Below are positions 45,613 through 55,380 of a stretch of DNA of 64,000 nt, in pieces. Origin of the DNA: Dermatophilaceae bacterium Sec6.4 (GTDB taxonomy: Bacteria > Actinomycetota > Actinomycetes > Actinomycetales > Dermatophilaceae); contig CP144172.1 in the NCBI GenBank assembly GCA_039636865.1, positions 2,108,001-2,172,000 of the forward strand. Reading direction: 5' to 3'. How positions within the stretch are numbered: the first letter of the stretch is position 1; each line of letters begins with the position of its first letter. A model generated the notes under the pieces. It saw only the letters and a list, made by a program, of their open reading frames with translations. It ran no database searches and was not told the DNA's origin. Position numbers and translations under genes: made by a program.

Positions 45613-47247
45613 TCAGCGCGTCCAGGTGCCGTGCTTCTGAGCGTCGAAGAATTGCAGGGTCACCGCGGAGGCCTTGCCGTGGGAGACCACGAATTTGGCC
45701 GAGGACAGCGAGCCGGCTGGTGCGTTCTCGCCGGTCGGTATGAAGGAGAAGGTACTGCCGTCCCAGTGGTTGAGGGTGAAGGTGTACCGGTGCCGGGGGC
45801 CGAGTTCCATCGTCAAGATACCTCCGTGCCGACGCACGACCGCCGTTCCGTAGTAGTGGTTCCGGTAGGTGCCGACCAGAGCGTTCGTGGGTGCGGACGG
45901 TGCTGGGTGCTTCGGTGGCTTGACGCCGACCAGGTCGCCGACGGGGTCCATCAGACCGGCCAGGGCCGGTTGGTAGGTCTTCCACCAGTCGCGGGTGAGG
46001 TAGCCGAACTGCACGATGTCCAGGAACGACGCGATGAGTGATTCAGCGGCTCCCACGGGCGAACCGTTGGTGAGTACGACGATGCCGATGTCGGCGCTGG
46101 GGATCATGGTGAACGCGGTGCCGACTCCTTGGGCGAAGGCTCCGGAGTGACCCATCGTCACTCGACCACCGGGTTGGACCCCGACGTTGAAGCCGTAGCC
46201 GTACTGACCGGGACGAGCCAATACGTCGTTGGCCGGGTGTTGGATCATCTCGGCGCTGATGGCGGGCAGCAGGGCGGTGGTTTCGATCCACTGGTTGTGA
46301 CCGATTTTGCCCTGGGCCAGGACCATTTTCATCCAGGCGGCCATGTCGATGACGTTGGAGGAGACCCCGCCGGCGGGGGACTGTGGGTCGGCGTCGCGTT
46401 GGTAGAGCGGTAGGAACCGTTTGCCGACCTTTGCGTGCATGGCGGCCCGGTTGGTCCGTGCAATGAAGTCGCGGTACCGGGAGCTGGTCGAGGTCATCCC
46501 CAGCGGTCCGTACAGCTGCTGTTGGGACAGGGTGTCCCAGTCGATACCGGCCGCCCGCGCTACCGCTTCGGCGCCGATCGTCAGCCCGAAGTTCGCGTAG
46601 GCGTAGGAGCTACGGAAGGGGGCCAAAGGTTCGTCCCGCAGGTGGTGCAGCACGTAGTCCCGGCCGTACCCGATGTCCTCCAGCAGGTCTCCGGCTGCCG
46701 GTGGCAGACCGCTGCGGTGGGCGTAGCAGTCACCGATGGTCAGGTGGGAGGTGACCCACGGGTCGGCGAGGGCGAAGTGGGGCAACAGCGCCGTCACTGG
46801 CGTGTCCCACTTCACCTGCGAGCGTGAGACCTGCCTGGCCACGACGGTGGCACCGATGGGCTTTGACAGCGACGCCAGCTGGAAGACGGTGCGGGTATCG
46901 ACCCGGCCGGGTTTACCGATCTGGCGGACGCCGTATCCCTGCGCGAACACCGTTTTGCCCTGGTGAACCACGGCGATCGCCAGGCCGGGAACCCTGCTCG
47001 CTATCAGTGTCGAGCCGGTCAGCCATGGCAGCATTCTCAGCGCTTCGCTGACGCCGCCTGCGGGTGACTCCACGACAGCCGTGCCTGGATTCGGCGGGGA
47101 CGTGACTCGGATGCGGGTGTCCACGGGTAGTGGTCGAGGTTTCCCGGCCGCCGGCTGCGACGCCGGTTCTGTCGCTGATGCGGAACCCGTGACTGCTGCG
47201 GCGGCGACGCTCAGGCCGGCGCCGATGAGAAATTCACTGCGTTTCAT
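45613..47247 (-). CDS. Secreted serine hydrolase, class C beta-lactamase fold
   Basis: 544 residues. The N-terminal MKRSEFLIGAGLSVAAAAVT is a signal sequence with Ala cleavage region near residue 26. FQLASLSKPIGATVV holds the nucleophile Ser-x-x-Lys, SSYAYANFG the Tyr-x-Asn, and TMGHSGAFAQG the His-x-Gly motif. The C-terminal 110 residues form an extra beta domain (YYGTAVVRRHGGILTME). It is probably an envelope peptidase or esterase (D-Ala carboxypeptidase-like) rather than a resistance enzyme. GGAG is eight bases before the ATG. A broken paralogue lies immediately upstream. Confidence 0.92.
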   Translation of the reverse strand: MKRSEFLIGAGLSVAAAAVTGSASATEPASQPAAGKPRPLPVDTRIRVTSPPNPGTAVVESPAGGVSEALRMLPWLTGSTLIASRVPGLAIAVVHQGKTVFAQGYGVRQIGKPGRVDTRTVFQLASLSKPIGATVVARQVSRSQVKWDTPVTALLPHFALADPWVTSHLTIGDCYAHRSGLPPAAGDLLEDIGYGRDYVLHHLRDEPLAPFRSSYAYANFGLTIGAEAVARAAGIDWDTLSQQQLYGPLGMTSTSSRYRDFIARTNRAAMHAKVGKRFLPLYQRDADPQSPAGGVSSNVIDMAAWMKMVLAQGKIGHNQWIETTALLPAISAEMIQHPANDVLARPGQYGYGFNVGVQPGGRVTMGHSGAFAQGVGTAFTMIPSADIGIVVLTNGSPVGAAESLIASFLDIVQFGYLTRDWWKTYQPALAGLMDPVGDLVGVKPPKHPAPSAPTNALVGTYRNHYYGTAVVRRHGGILTMELGPRHRYTFTLNHWDGSTFSFIPTGENAPAGSLSSAKFVVSHGKASAVTLQFFDAQKHGTWTR

Positions 47248-47262
47248 GACGGTTTCTCCATG

Positions 47263-48200
47263 TCAATGTTGCTGGGGCGGGGTGAAGGTGTGACCGAGCG
47301 CCGTCGACAGGGCGACGAAGATGCGCACGGCCGGGGAGGAGCAGACCAGCTCGCGCGGGTGATCGGTGAGAGTCGGTGGTAGGCCGCTTCGAGGGCCCGG
47401 CCGGTCACGTTCTGGACGGCCATGACCAGCAGGGCGCTGTTGGTATTGGCGTAGTTGAACTTCGCGCCGGGGGCGAACAGCGGCGACTCGCTGGGGCCAA
47501 CCTTCAGGAGTTGCCGCGGGGTGAACACCGTCTGGGGCTTGGCGAAGTAGGTGTCGGTAAAAGGTGGTGCTCTGCGTGTAACTGGCGACACCGCTGGTCA
47601 TATCCGCGAGCTGACGCAACGTGATCTCGTCCCCGTTGAGGACCCCTGGCACGTACTTACCGGTCGTGTCGTCCAGCGACAGTTTGCCCCGCTGCGCGAG
47701 CTGCATCAGCACGGTGCCGGTGACGGTTTTGGTGATCGAGCGGATACGGGTGTCGATGATGACGGTCATCGATGTAACTGTCGTGGGTCGGCTTTGCCGT
47801 AGGTCTTGGTCCAGGTGCCTTGCGGTGTCCGCACACGAACCACTACGCCAGGGGCGGATGCCCGCCCTAACGGCTCCGTGGCAGCAACGTCAGGCCGGGC
47901 GATGAGACCGGTGGGCAATGCAGCCTTCGTCGTGTGCGGGGTCGGTTTCCTGGCGATGACCTGCGCGACATGTGCGATACACGGCTTCGCTGTCGTCGCT
48001 GATCCGGCCGTTGTCGCGGCCGAGGTGCTGCTGGCCTGTGAGGGGGACGGTGTGCTGGTGGCGGTCTTCGCGCCAGCGGTCGTGGACGACGCAGTAGTGG
48101 TGGTTGTGGAGCATGTGCTCACGCCGGCCGGCGAAATCGCCGCCGTCGCGGCCACTACAACGCGGACACCACCCTGGGGTGGTACTCCAGCTCCCAGCAC
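47263..48200 (-). pseudogene. Degraded serine hydrolase paralogue
   Basis: Three frames carry successive parts of one beta-lactamase-fold gene. A Thr/Ser-rich N-terminal part ends APGVVVRVRTPQGTWTKTYG (frame to 47766). IRSITKTVTGTVLMQLAQRG with the catalytic Ser-x-x-Lys and DDTTGKYVPGVLNGDEITLR follow (from 47769). Another frame has PGAKFNYANTNSALLVMAVQ with Tyr-x-Asn, and the end returns as SPAVRIFVALSTALGHTF. The His-x-Gly region is absent. At least two frameshifts plus an internal deletion make it non-functional. Confidence 0.75.
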
Positions 48201-48244
48201 GATGCGGTCCCTTCTGAGGCGGAAGTACGAACACCATCCACGCT

Positions 48245-48889
48245 AGGCAAACGCGGACAGCGCGTCTGTAGACCCAGGTCCACACTTTGTGCCCGCGACA
48301 GTGCCCGAAATGTGCAGCTGTCTCCTGTCTGATGCTTTTGTTGATAGATCGCTTCGCGTCGGATGCAACATAAGGGCCTGCGTGCAGGTCGGACTCTCCT
48401 CGCGAAACCCCCCAGGCTGGACGTCACCACCGCCACAGCCCAACAGCATCCTGCAGCTGAAGCAGCCCATGCAATCCACCACCACCAGGAAACCCGGCGG
48501 GTTCAGGACGTTCGTTCTCGACATCCCCAACGACCTCATCATCGGCGACCTCATCATCCGCTCCATCAGGTTGACCCGATGATGACGCCCGTCGGCACGC
48601 TCTTCGTCATCCTGCTGGTGATCGGCACATCGTTCTCGATCGGTTCGTCGGGGTCCCGCGCGTGGCCGGTACTGCTGTGGTACGTACATCCGCGCTGTAC
48701 CTGGCCGCCAGAATGATCGCCTGGCGGCGACGCCCACACAACCGCATCGGCCTCACGTGCGGGGACGGTTCGCGCGTTTTCCCGTCCTGGCCGACTATGT
48801 AGCGTCTGCGGTTCTGCAGGTACCGCTTCTCCTGGTCGGCGACGGACCGATGGCCATCTGGGGTTCGAACGAGGAAGCAACGGGCGTTG
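48245..48889. other. Region without intact genes, perhaps an eroded kinase N-terminus
   Basis: About 645 bases. On the plus strand from 48582 MTPVGTLFVILLVIGTSFSI looks like a membrane helix and could be the eroded sensor part of the kinase remnant that follows. Nothing else is supported. Confidence 0.35.
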
Positions 48890-49378
48890 ATCTCCGAGCT
48901 ACGTACCCGTGAATCGTAGTTGTACCGGTCGCGTCGACGGCTGCTCCAGGCCGAAGACGTGGAGCGTCGGAGAATTGCGCGCGACCTGCACGATGGGGCG
49001 CAGCAACACATCGTCTTCCGGGGGCTGATGGCTCGACAGCTGAGTCTCAGTGCCACCGACCCGGACGTGGCAGCGTCGGCTGCCGGTATCGCCGACGGTA
49101 TGACCGGTCTCCTGGCCGGGTTCCGCGACCTGATCGCGGGAATCATGCCTGCACCGTTGCTCGATCGGGGACTACTACCAGCGGTGCATTTGCTGGCCGA
49201 GAGAATGCCGATTCCAACGACTGTGACAGCGTACGTACCGGCCGGTGAGCTGCCCACGGACGCCGAATCGACGCTGTACTTCACGGTCTCTGAAGCCTTG
49301 ACGAACGTCGTGAAGCTCGCAGCGGCCACGTCGACGCAGGTCGGCATCAACAGGGTCGGTGATAACCCTCGGTGGTGA
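48890..49378 (+). pseudogene. Histidine kinase remnant (NarL/DesK type)
   Basis: ISELRTRES, an in-frame TAG at 48917-48919, then LLQAEDVERRRIARDLHDGA QQHIV: the HisKA_3 dimerisation helix with phosphorylatable His in RDLHDGAQQ. After a normal linker (LLAERMPIPTTV) comes ESTLYFTVSEALTNVVKLAA, the N-box of the ATPase domain. The gene ends about 25 residues later without the G-boxes. Both ends are therefore lost. It lies next to a LuxR-type regulator remnant, so a whole two-component system has decayed. Confidence 0.7.
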
Positions 49379-49383
49379 ACAGC

Positions 49384-49624
49384 ATGATCCGGCGTCAACG
49401 CCGCGACAACCCGATCGACCGGCTCAGCCCACGTCGACGAGAAGCGCTCGCACTGATGGCGCAAGGCATGAGCAACGCGCATCGCTGAGGAGCTCGTCGT
49501 GACAGAGCACGCCGTCGCACGGAACATCTCGGCCATCTTCGACACGCTCGGTCTCCCACCATCCACCGACGACCACCGCAGGGTGCGCGCGGTCATCCAA
49601 TACCTCAATCGGCAGGAGAGCTAG
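49384..49624 (+). pseudogene. LuxR-type response regulator C-terminal remnant
   Basis: LSPRRREALALMAQGMSNA ends in a stop after a frameshift near 49482. The next frame continues IAEELVVTEHAVARNISAIF and then LGLPPSTDDHRRVRAVIQYL. Together these form the helix-turn-helix of NarL/FixJ regulators (LSPREREVLxLMAxGxSNxxIAxxLxVTExxV). The receiver domain is missing. The end overlaps the uvrA-like gene's 3' end on the other strand. Confidence 0.7.
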
Positions 49625-52103
49625 CGCGATCGGGAGACAGTCGAGCGAGCAGATACGGCGCCGTCGCGCTGGCTGCCGTGCGGGCAACAGTTTCCGGGGT
49701 GCCGGTCGCCATCACGCAGCCGCCCTTGTCCCCACCGCCGGGCCCGAGGTCGATGACCCAGTCCGCGCTGATGATCGTGTCCAGATCGTGCTCGACCAGC
49801 ACCACGGTGTTTCCGGCGTCGACCAGCCGGTGCAGCTGATGCACCAGCAATGCGATGTCGGCAGGATGTAGTCCCGCCGTGGGTTCATCGAGTAGGTAGA
49901 GCGCGTGCCCCCGGCGGGCGCGCTGCAGCTCGGTCGCCAGCTTGATCCGCTGCGCTTCACCGCCACTGAGTTCAGTCGCCGGCTGGCCGAGGCGCAGATA
50001 GCCGAGGCCGACTTCGCGCAGCGTGGTGAGGCTGCGCGCGGCGGTCGGCACATCGGCGAGGAAATCGGCTGCCTCTTCGACCGACAGGGCGAGGACATCA
50101 GCGACATTTTTGCCGCGGTATTCGATCTGCAGCGTCTCCGGGTTGTAGCGCGTTCCGTGGCAGGTTGGGCAGGGCGCGTAGGTGCCGGGCAGGAAGATCA
50201 ACTCCACCGAGACGAACCCTTCCCCCTGGCAGGTCACGCAGCGTCCCTCTGCAACGTTGAAAGAGAAGCGACCGGCGCCGTACCCACGAGCCTGGGCCTC
50301 CGGCGTCGCGGCGTACAGCTTGCGGACGGCGTCGAAGAGGCCGGTGTAGGTCGCCAGATTGGAGCGCGGCGTACGACCGATCGGGCGTTGGTCGACCCGC
50401 ACGAGTCGGTCGAAGGCGTCCAGGCCGGTGGCGTCGTCGACGTCGACCTCGAATCCGTGGTCCTCGGGACCATCGCCCGCCTGGCCGAGGTGCTGTCGCA
50501 CCAACTCGGCGAGCACCTGGGTGACCAGCGTCGACTTGCCTGACCCCGACACTCCGGTGACCGCTGTCAGCACGCACAGCGGTATGTCGACGCAGAGGTC
50601 GGTGAGGTTGTGCCGACTGACTCCGGTCAGCCGCAGCCAACCGTGCGGGGTGCGCTGGGGGCGCGCAAGTGGCTCCGCACGGCCGAAGAGGTACCTACCC
50701 GTGACCGAGGCCTCCACGTGTTCGAGGCCGGCAACCGGCCCGGAGTAGAGGACGTGTCCGCCCCCTTCACCCGCTTCGGGGCCGATGTCGACGATCCAGT
50801 CCGCACGGCGTACGACGTCCATGTCGTGTTCGACCACGAAGAGTGAGTTGCCAGAGCTCTTCAGCTTGTCCAGCACGTCCAGGAGCGGCTCGGCATCGGC
50901 CGGGTGCAGCCCCGCCGACGGCTCATCGAGGACGTAGACGACTCCGAAGAGACCCGACCGCAGCTGAGTGGCGATCCGAAGTCGCTGCGCCTCACCGGGG
51001 GAAAGAGTGGTGGAGTTGCGGCCGAGCGATAGGTAGCCCAGGCCCAGGTCGAGCAATACCTGGATGCGGTCCACGAGGTCGGTACAGATGCGCACCGCCA
51101 CCTCGGTGACTTCTCCGGAATCAGCAAAGGACGTCGCTGCGCCCGCATGGGTCAGTTCGGCCACCGGTCGGAGCAGCTCCACCAGGTCGGTGAACGACAA
51201 CGCGCTCAGCTGTCCGATGTTCAGGCCTCGTACGGTGACCGTCAGCGCATCCACCCGTAGCCCGGTGCCACCACAGACCGGACAGGTGTCGCTGCGCACG
51301 AAGCGCATCGCCTTGTCCCGCATCATCTGACTCTTGGTGTCGGCCAGCGTGTGTCGGATGTACTTGCGGGCACTCCAGAAGGTGCCGTAGTAGTCCCGGC
51401 CGGTGGAGTCGTCGGGCTCTCCGCGTCGGTCGATGAGCACTCGCGGCTGCTCGTCGGTGTAGAGCAGCCAGTCGCGGTCCTTCTTGGGGAGGTCGCGCCA
51501 GGGGACGTCGACGTCGATACCGACGGTGTTGGTGACCCGCAGCAGATTTTTGCCCTGCCAGGCGCCCGGCCACGCGGCGATCGCACCGTCGCGGATGCTG
51601 AGCGAATGGTCGGGTACGAGCAGGTCCTCGGCGACGTCGTGGGCCTCGCCGAGGCCGTGGCACTCGGCGCAGGCTCCGGCTGCGGTGTTCGGCGAGAATG
51701 CCTCAGCCAGTAGCCGTTCCATGCCATCGGGGTAGGTGCCAGCGCGCGAGTAGAGAATCCGTACCAGGTTCGACAAGGTGGTCAGCGTGCCTACTGTCGA
51801 GCGGGAACTGGGTGCACCGCGCCGCTGCTGCAGCGCGACCGCGGGCGGCAGGCCGGTGATCTCCTGTACGTGCGGTGCACCGACCTGCTGCAGCAACCTG
51901 CGGGCGTAGGGCGCCACCGATTCGAAGTAGCGACGCTGGGCCTCGGCGTACAGCGTGCCGAAGGCGAGCGAGGACTTGCCGGAGCCCGATACACCGGTGA
52001 AGGCGACCATCGCGTTGCGCGGCAGGTCGACGTCGATGTTCTTGAGATTGTTCTCGCTGGCTCCGCGGACGTGAACGAAGTGATCGTTGAGGTCATGGGG
52101 CAC
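49605..52103 (-). CDS. UvrA2-like ABC ATPase (excinuclease A paralogue)
   Basis: About 832 residues, shorter than UvrA (roughly 950), with two ABC modules. VAFTGVSGSGKSSLAFGTLY and VTGVSGSGKSTLV are the Walker A sites. LSPGEAQRLRIATQL and LSGGEAQRIKLATEL are the signatures; VVYVLDEPSAGLHPAD and LYLLDEPTAGLHPADI are the Walker B regions. Cys pairs (CAECHGLG, CPVCGGTGLR, CVTCQGEGF, CPTCHGTR) mark UvrA zinc modules. The UvrB-binding region seems reduced, as in UvrA2/DrrC proteins linked to DNA-damage or drug tolerance. The start is GTG 52103, with a weak ribosome-binding site, so uncertain. Confidence 0.9.
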   Translation of the reverse strand: MPHDLNDHFVHVRGASENNLKNIDVDLPRNAMVAFTGVSGSGKSSLAFGTLYAEAQRRYFESVAPYARRLLQQVGAPHVQEITGLPPAVALQQRRGAPSSRSTVGTLTTLSNLVRILYSRAGTYPDGMERLLAEAFSPNTAAGACAECHGLGEAHDVAEDLLVPDHSLSIRDGAIAAWPGAWQGKNLLRVTNTVGIDVDVPWRDLPKKDRDWLLYTDEQPRVLIDRRGEPDDSTGRDYYGTFWSARKYIRHTLADTKSQMMRDKAMRFVRSDTCPVCGGTGLRVDALTVTVRGLNIGQLSALSFTDLVELLRPVAELTHAGAATSFADSGEVTEVAVRICTDLVDRIQVLLDLGLGYLSLGRNSTTLSPGEAQRLRIATQLRSGLFGVVYVLDEPSAGLHPADAEPLLDVLDKLKSSGNSLFVVEHDMDVVRRADWIVDIGPEAGEGGGHVLYSGPVAGLEHVEASVTGRYLFGRAEPLARPQRTPHGWLRLTGVSRHNLTDLCVDIPLCVLTAVTGVSGSGKSTLVTQVLAELVRQHLGQAGDGPEDHGFEVDVDDATGLDAFDRLVRVDQRPIGRTPRSNLATYTGLFDAVRKLYAATPEAQARGYGAGRFSFNVAEGRCVTCQGEGFVSVELIFLPGTYAPCPTCHGTRYNPETLQIEYRGKNVADVLALSVEEAADFLADVPTAARSLTTLREVGLGYLRLGQPATELSGGEAQRIKLATELQRARRGHALYLLDEPTAGLHPADIALLVHQLHRLVDAGNTVVLVEHDLDTIISADWVIDLGPGGGDKGGCVMATGTPETVARTAASATAPYLLARLSPDRASSPAD

Positions 52104-52408
52104 ACCACTGTCTAGCCGCTCGTCGGGCTCGGTGCAATATCCGGCTGCAAGGCACGCCGCCGCTGTGTGCAATCGGCAGAGCGTGGGACAGAATCACGCG
52201 CTGCGCCTCGCGTCGGGCCGTACACAGCAGAGCCACAGAATGATCGGCTTACGAGGCATGGTCGTCATGCCGGGTGCCCTCAAGAAAACGCGCCCACGCG
52301 TGTCATAAATACCGCCAAGCCCAGCCCAAACGCTCGTTCAGCCATTCATTTTCTACTACCGTTCATCCACCGCACTGAACACGTTTGGCCAACGAAGGGC
52401 AGGCGACC
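52104..52408. other. Region between uvrA-like gene and recombinase remnant
   Basis: About 300 bases, AT-richer toward the end (TCATAAATACC near 52300). It may hold an eroded recombinase N-terminus or its site; no gene supported. Confidence 0.35.
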
Positions 52409-52765
52409 ATGGCGCTCAACGCCCTGATCCGGTTCCAACGCCGTGTTGCGGTCAAGATCATTGAGGTCAGCGCGGCTAATGCCAACGCGGTCGACGAAGA
52501 CACGGAAAACTCCCTGATCCTGGATCTAGCCCTCTCCCTGTCAAAAGACTGCCGCCACGACATCGCCCGCAAAACCAAGAACGGTCTGGAAGCAGCCCGT
52601 CGCCGCGGCTATCTCGGCGGACGATGGCAAGTACTCGATGATGAGGAATGCGCCTCGATCCTCGCCCGCCGTGAACGCGGGCAGTCCATTCCCGCTATCG
52701 CCGCCGGACTCAACGTCTCCATCGAGGCCGTTCAGAAGACCCTCACAGACACCAAAATTCTTTAG
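52409..52765 (+). CDS. Serine recombinase C-terminal fragment
   Basis: 118 residues. HDIARKTKNGLEAARRRGYL followed by GGRWQVLDDEECASILARRE and GQSIPAIAAGLNVSIEAVQK match the end of the catalytic domain plus the helix-turn-helix of resolvase/invertase recombinases. The catalytic Ser and most of the N-terminal domain are absent; the first 40 residues (NALIRFQRRVAVKIIEVSA) do not match clearly. It is probably a mobile-element remnant unable to recombine, though still potentially DNA-binding. Confidence 0.6.
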   Translation: MALNALIRFQRRVAVKIIEVSAANANAVDEDTENSLILDLALSLSKDCRHDIARKTKNGLEAARRRGYLGGRWQVLDDEECASILARRERGQSIPAIAAGLNVSIEAVQKTLTDTKIL

Positions 52766-53187
52766 GTCCGAGCCGGCCACCGGCATCAGCGTTGACGTGC
52801 TCTGCGATCGGCCCGCGCGGTCCTAGATCGCTTCATCCTTCGCCGTGCCCTTTTGAAAATCATCCGGTCGAGTACTGCGTGGCGAATGTTGCGGCCTTCG
52901 TCGTTATTTTGATCGTGAGATCCCCCTTTTTTGCTACTTCGTCGACTCCGGCGGGGGGCCGGCCAAAGCGACTCTGCGAGCACATAGGGATGGTCGAGCG
53001 AGACCGGCTGCGTCGGGTGAGGTCGATTATGGCTGAGATGGCTGCCCGATGATTGATCGCCGCTCTTCGGCAGGAAGCCGGTCCTGTCCCTGTCATCCAT
53101 CCTGCAGTGAAACGGGTTCTGTTGTGTCCCTGGGCGTGTTGGACGCATTTGATTCCAAAGATCATGCCCCGTGGGGATAATTCGCTT
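52766..53187. other. Gene-free stretch
   Basis: About 420 bases, AT-rich in the middle (CCCCCTTTTTTGCTAC). No gene recognised. Confidence 0.4.
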
Positions 53188-53667
53188 ATGACGTGGCGCA
53201 GGGTGGTGCTGGCGGTCGTTCTCACCGTTGCGGTCTCGATCGGTGGGCTGTGGCTGTGGGGAAAACCGCGTTCTTCGCACGTGATGCCCACAGCGCAGAC
53301 GTCGCCAGTCGACGTCGTGATGACGTACGTGCGCGCGTTGAATGATCGAGACTTCGCAGCGTCCGTTCGGATGGGGGCCGATAGCCGTGGCGACATCAGC
53401 GCGGATTGGTTCACCGTTCATGCGCCCAACATGACGAACGTGACGATCGACCACGTCGATGCCGTGATGCCTGGGCCCCGGGCAGCCACCTACCTTTCCA
53501 ACTCCGAGTTGGCGGGCTGGGAGCAGACCGTCCACGTCGATACGACCGTCACCTTGAACAACTTCGAGGGATTTCACGGACCTGAAACCGACCAGCCGTG
53601 GTCATACGAACTCGTGCGACACAACAACTCGAAACCGTGGCGCATCTTTGACCAGGGTGAAGGGTGA
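53188..53667 (+). CDS. Membrane-anchored protein, NTF2-like in layout
   Basis: 159 residues from ATG 53188 (GGGGA upstream). An N-terminal helix WRRVVLAVVLTVAVSIGGLW anchors the protein. The rest is extracytoplasmic, beginning VDVVMTYVRALNDRDFAASV, which resembles the first helix of NTF2-like domains, and ending with a beta-rich YELVRHNNSKPWRIFDQGEG. Conserved-looking but function unknown. It probably faces outward as a small accessory protein. Confidence 0.75.
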   Translation: MTWRRVVLAVVLTVAVSIGGLWLWGKPRSSHVMPTAQTSPVDVVMTYVRALNDRDFAASVRMGADSRGDISADWFTVHAPNMTNVTIDHVDAVMPGPRAATYLSNSELAGWEQTVHVDTTVTLNNFEGFHGPETDQPWSYELVRHNNSKPWRIFDQGEG

Positions 53668-53885
53668 GTCGTGTGACCAGAGCGTTACCTGCGGGCCCCT
53701 CAGACGAGAGTGATGCGGCGACGACAGGCAGTTGCTCGCGCCTCGTGCCGAGGCGTCCCGAAACGGTGTCCCGTATGAAGCGCCCGTCGGCGCGGCCCGA
53801 ATTGCAGCTGCTGTCGCCGGATCCCGTTCGACCTGCGAGTCGTCGCCAACCCGGTTGTGGCCGTGCCGGCTTGTATCGTCCAGCC

Positions 53886-54230
53886 ATGGGTGAAGATCTC
53901 GGGCCGCCCCAACACGAGGATCATCGTGACCGCGGCATGATCACCGGTGCTGATGGGCGCGGATACAGCCGGCGGGGAACCAAAGCCAAGCGCCGCGCTG
54001 CCGATGCTCTTGTGGCCTCAGGTGCGCCGTTGGTTCTTGAGATGTACAGCAGCGGTCAATTCGAATGGTTCGAAGGCGATGCGGCGATAAAGAAGTGGGC
54101 AGAGGTTCGCCCATACGTGATCTCTACCGAACCCACCAGCAAGCAACTGGTCAAGCACGAGGCATGGAATGCCGGGGTTTGGGAGTGCGAGACGGGTGGG
54201 CAGTTGCTGCACCTGACGGGATTCTGTTGA
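53886..54230 (+). CDS. Hypothetical protein
   Basis: 114 residues from ATG 53886. A polar N-terminus (GRGYSRRGTKAKRRAADALV) is followed by a compact part, LVLEMYSSGQFEWFEGDAAI and KHEAWNAGVWECETGGQLLH. Codon positions look coding. The family is not recognised. Upstream frame to 53664 is open but low in protein character. It is separated from the preceding gene by about 220 bases with nothing visible. Confidence 0.5.
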   Translation: MGEDLGPPQHEDHRDRGMITGADGRGYSRRGTKAKRRAADALVASGAPLVLEMYSSGQFEWFEGDAAIKKWAEVRPYVISTEPTSKQLVKHEAWNAGVWECETGGQLLHLTGFC

Positions 54231-54657
54231 CTCGCTCAGGAGCCAGACTTCGGTTCGGCACACCGGTCATCGATCGGGATGGCGGGCGTCGTGGGCTCGG
54301 CGTTTCGCTCGCAGTGCCTTGTCAGGCACTCCTTGGGCGGGCTGGTGGCCCGCCCTACCCCGCCACGTCGATCCTCCGCCGAAGCCCGCAGGTGTTCTGC
54401 CGTTCGTGAGTGTGCCTGACGAACTCACCCTTGACCTTCACGACCTTGATCCCGTAGTCATTGGGTCGAGCCACCACCGTGGGCGAAGGATGCCCGGAGA
54501 ACAACGAAAGTTTTTCGCTGCTGTCCACCGCCTCCTCAGCCATGGCCCGGCCTCGCATAACCAGGACTGCGCGGGCGATCCGACCTCGTCGCGGCACGTG
54601 GCCCGGTTCAGGATCCGTGACCGGTGCCGAGTGGTCAGTGACGTGGCCTAGCCGGGG
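54231..54657. other. Gene-free stretch
   Basis: About 430 bases between the hypothetical gene and the convergent secreted-protein gene. No gene. CAGGCACTCCTTGGGCGGGC near 54325 may contribute to a hairpin. Confidence 0.4.
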
Positions 54658-55380
54658 TTAATCTCCGGACACTACCTGCCCGTAGTCGTACCCGAGTGTG
54701 TCCAGCATCGGTGCCGAGTTGACCTGGGTGGGTGTGTCGCCCCGTAGGCCGGCGGTCTTGGTGGTGGCAAGGTAAGAGACGTCATACCCGGCCCGACCCG
54801 GGGCCACGAAACACGCGTTGTCGGCGCTGATCAGATGAGTATGGGGATTGGTCTCCACCAGGTTGCCGAACCACTGCAACCAGCCCGTGCAGTTGCGCAG
54901 GGTTGCTGAGGGTCCTCTGGTGTCGACGTGATGGTTGTAGTACCAGATGTTGTCGGCATCAACCGGATTCTTGGCGGGTCCGTAACTGGCGCGGTGGGTG
55001 GTCTCAACGAACCGGTCGCTAGTGGCGATAGGTGCACCCGTGGTGGAGGTGTACCCCACCAGGTAGCTCCATTGCGCGCCTTGGACCGGGTAACAGGTGA
55101 ACCGTAGATCGCCGCCATTCTTGGACTCGACGTTCAACTCCGGCAGAAGCGCAGCGCTGCGAGACTTCTTGACCTGGGCAACTTCCCATGAAGCGTGTGC
55201 CGCGCAGTCACTGCGCGCCCAGAAATGCGCCATTCCTCTGGTGCCGTGTACGAAGACCGACCCCGCCGGGTGCGACTCGGCGGCCGGGGCCGGGACGGCC
55301 TGGGCTGGGGTGGCCAATGCCATCACCGAGCCTGCCACGGTCAGACCCAACGGCATTGCGATCAGTGCGAGCTTCTTCAT
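54658..55380 (-). CDS. Secreted protein of unknown function
   Basis: 240 residues starting MKKLALIAMPLGLTVAGSVM at ATG 55380 (GGGGAAA six bases before). It has a textbook Sec signal with cleavage after ALATPAQA (about residue 28). The mature part contains FWARSDCAAHASWEVAQVKK, YPVQGAQWSYLVGY, NIWYYNHHVDTRG, LRNCTGWLQWFGNLVETNPH and ACFVAPGRAGYDVSYLA. Four cysteines could pair. Aromatic-rich repeats suggest binding of carbohydrate or envelope, but no family is recognised. Confidence 0.78.
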   Translation of the reverse strand: MKKLALIAMPLGLTVAGSVMALATPAQAVPAPAAESHPAGSVFVHGTRGMAHFWARSDCAAHASWEVAQVKKSRSAALLPELNVESKNGGDLRFTCYPVQGAQWSYLVGYTSTTGAPIATSDRFVETTHRASYGPAKNPVDADNIWYYNHHVDTRGPSATLRNCTGWLQWFGNLVETNPHTHLISADNACFVAPGRAGYDVSYLATTKTAGLRGDTPTQVNSAPMLDTLGYDYGQVVSGD

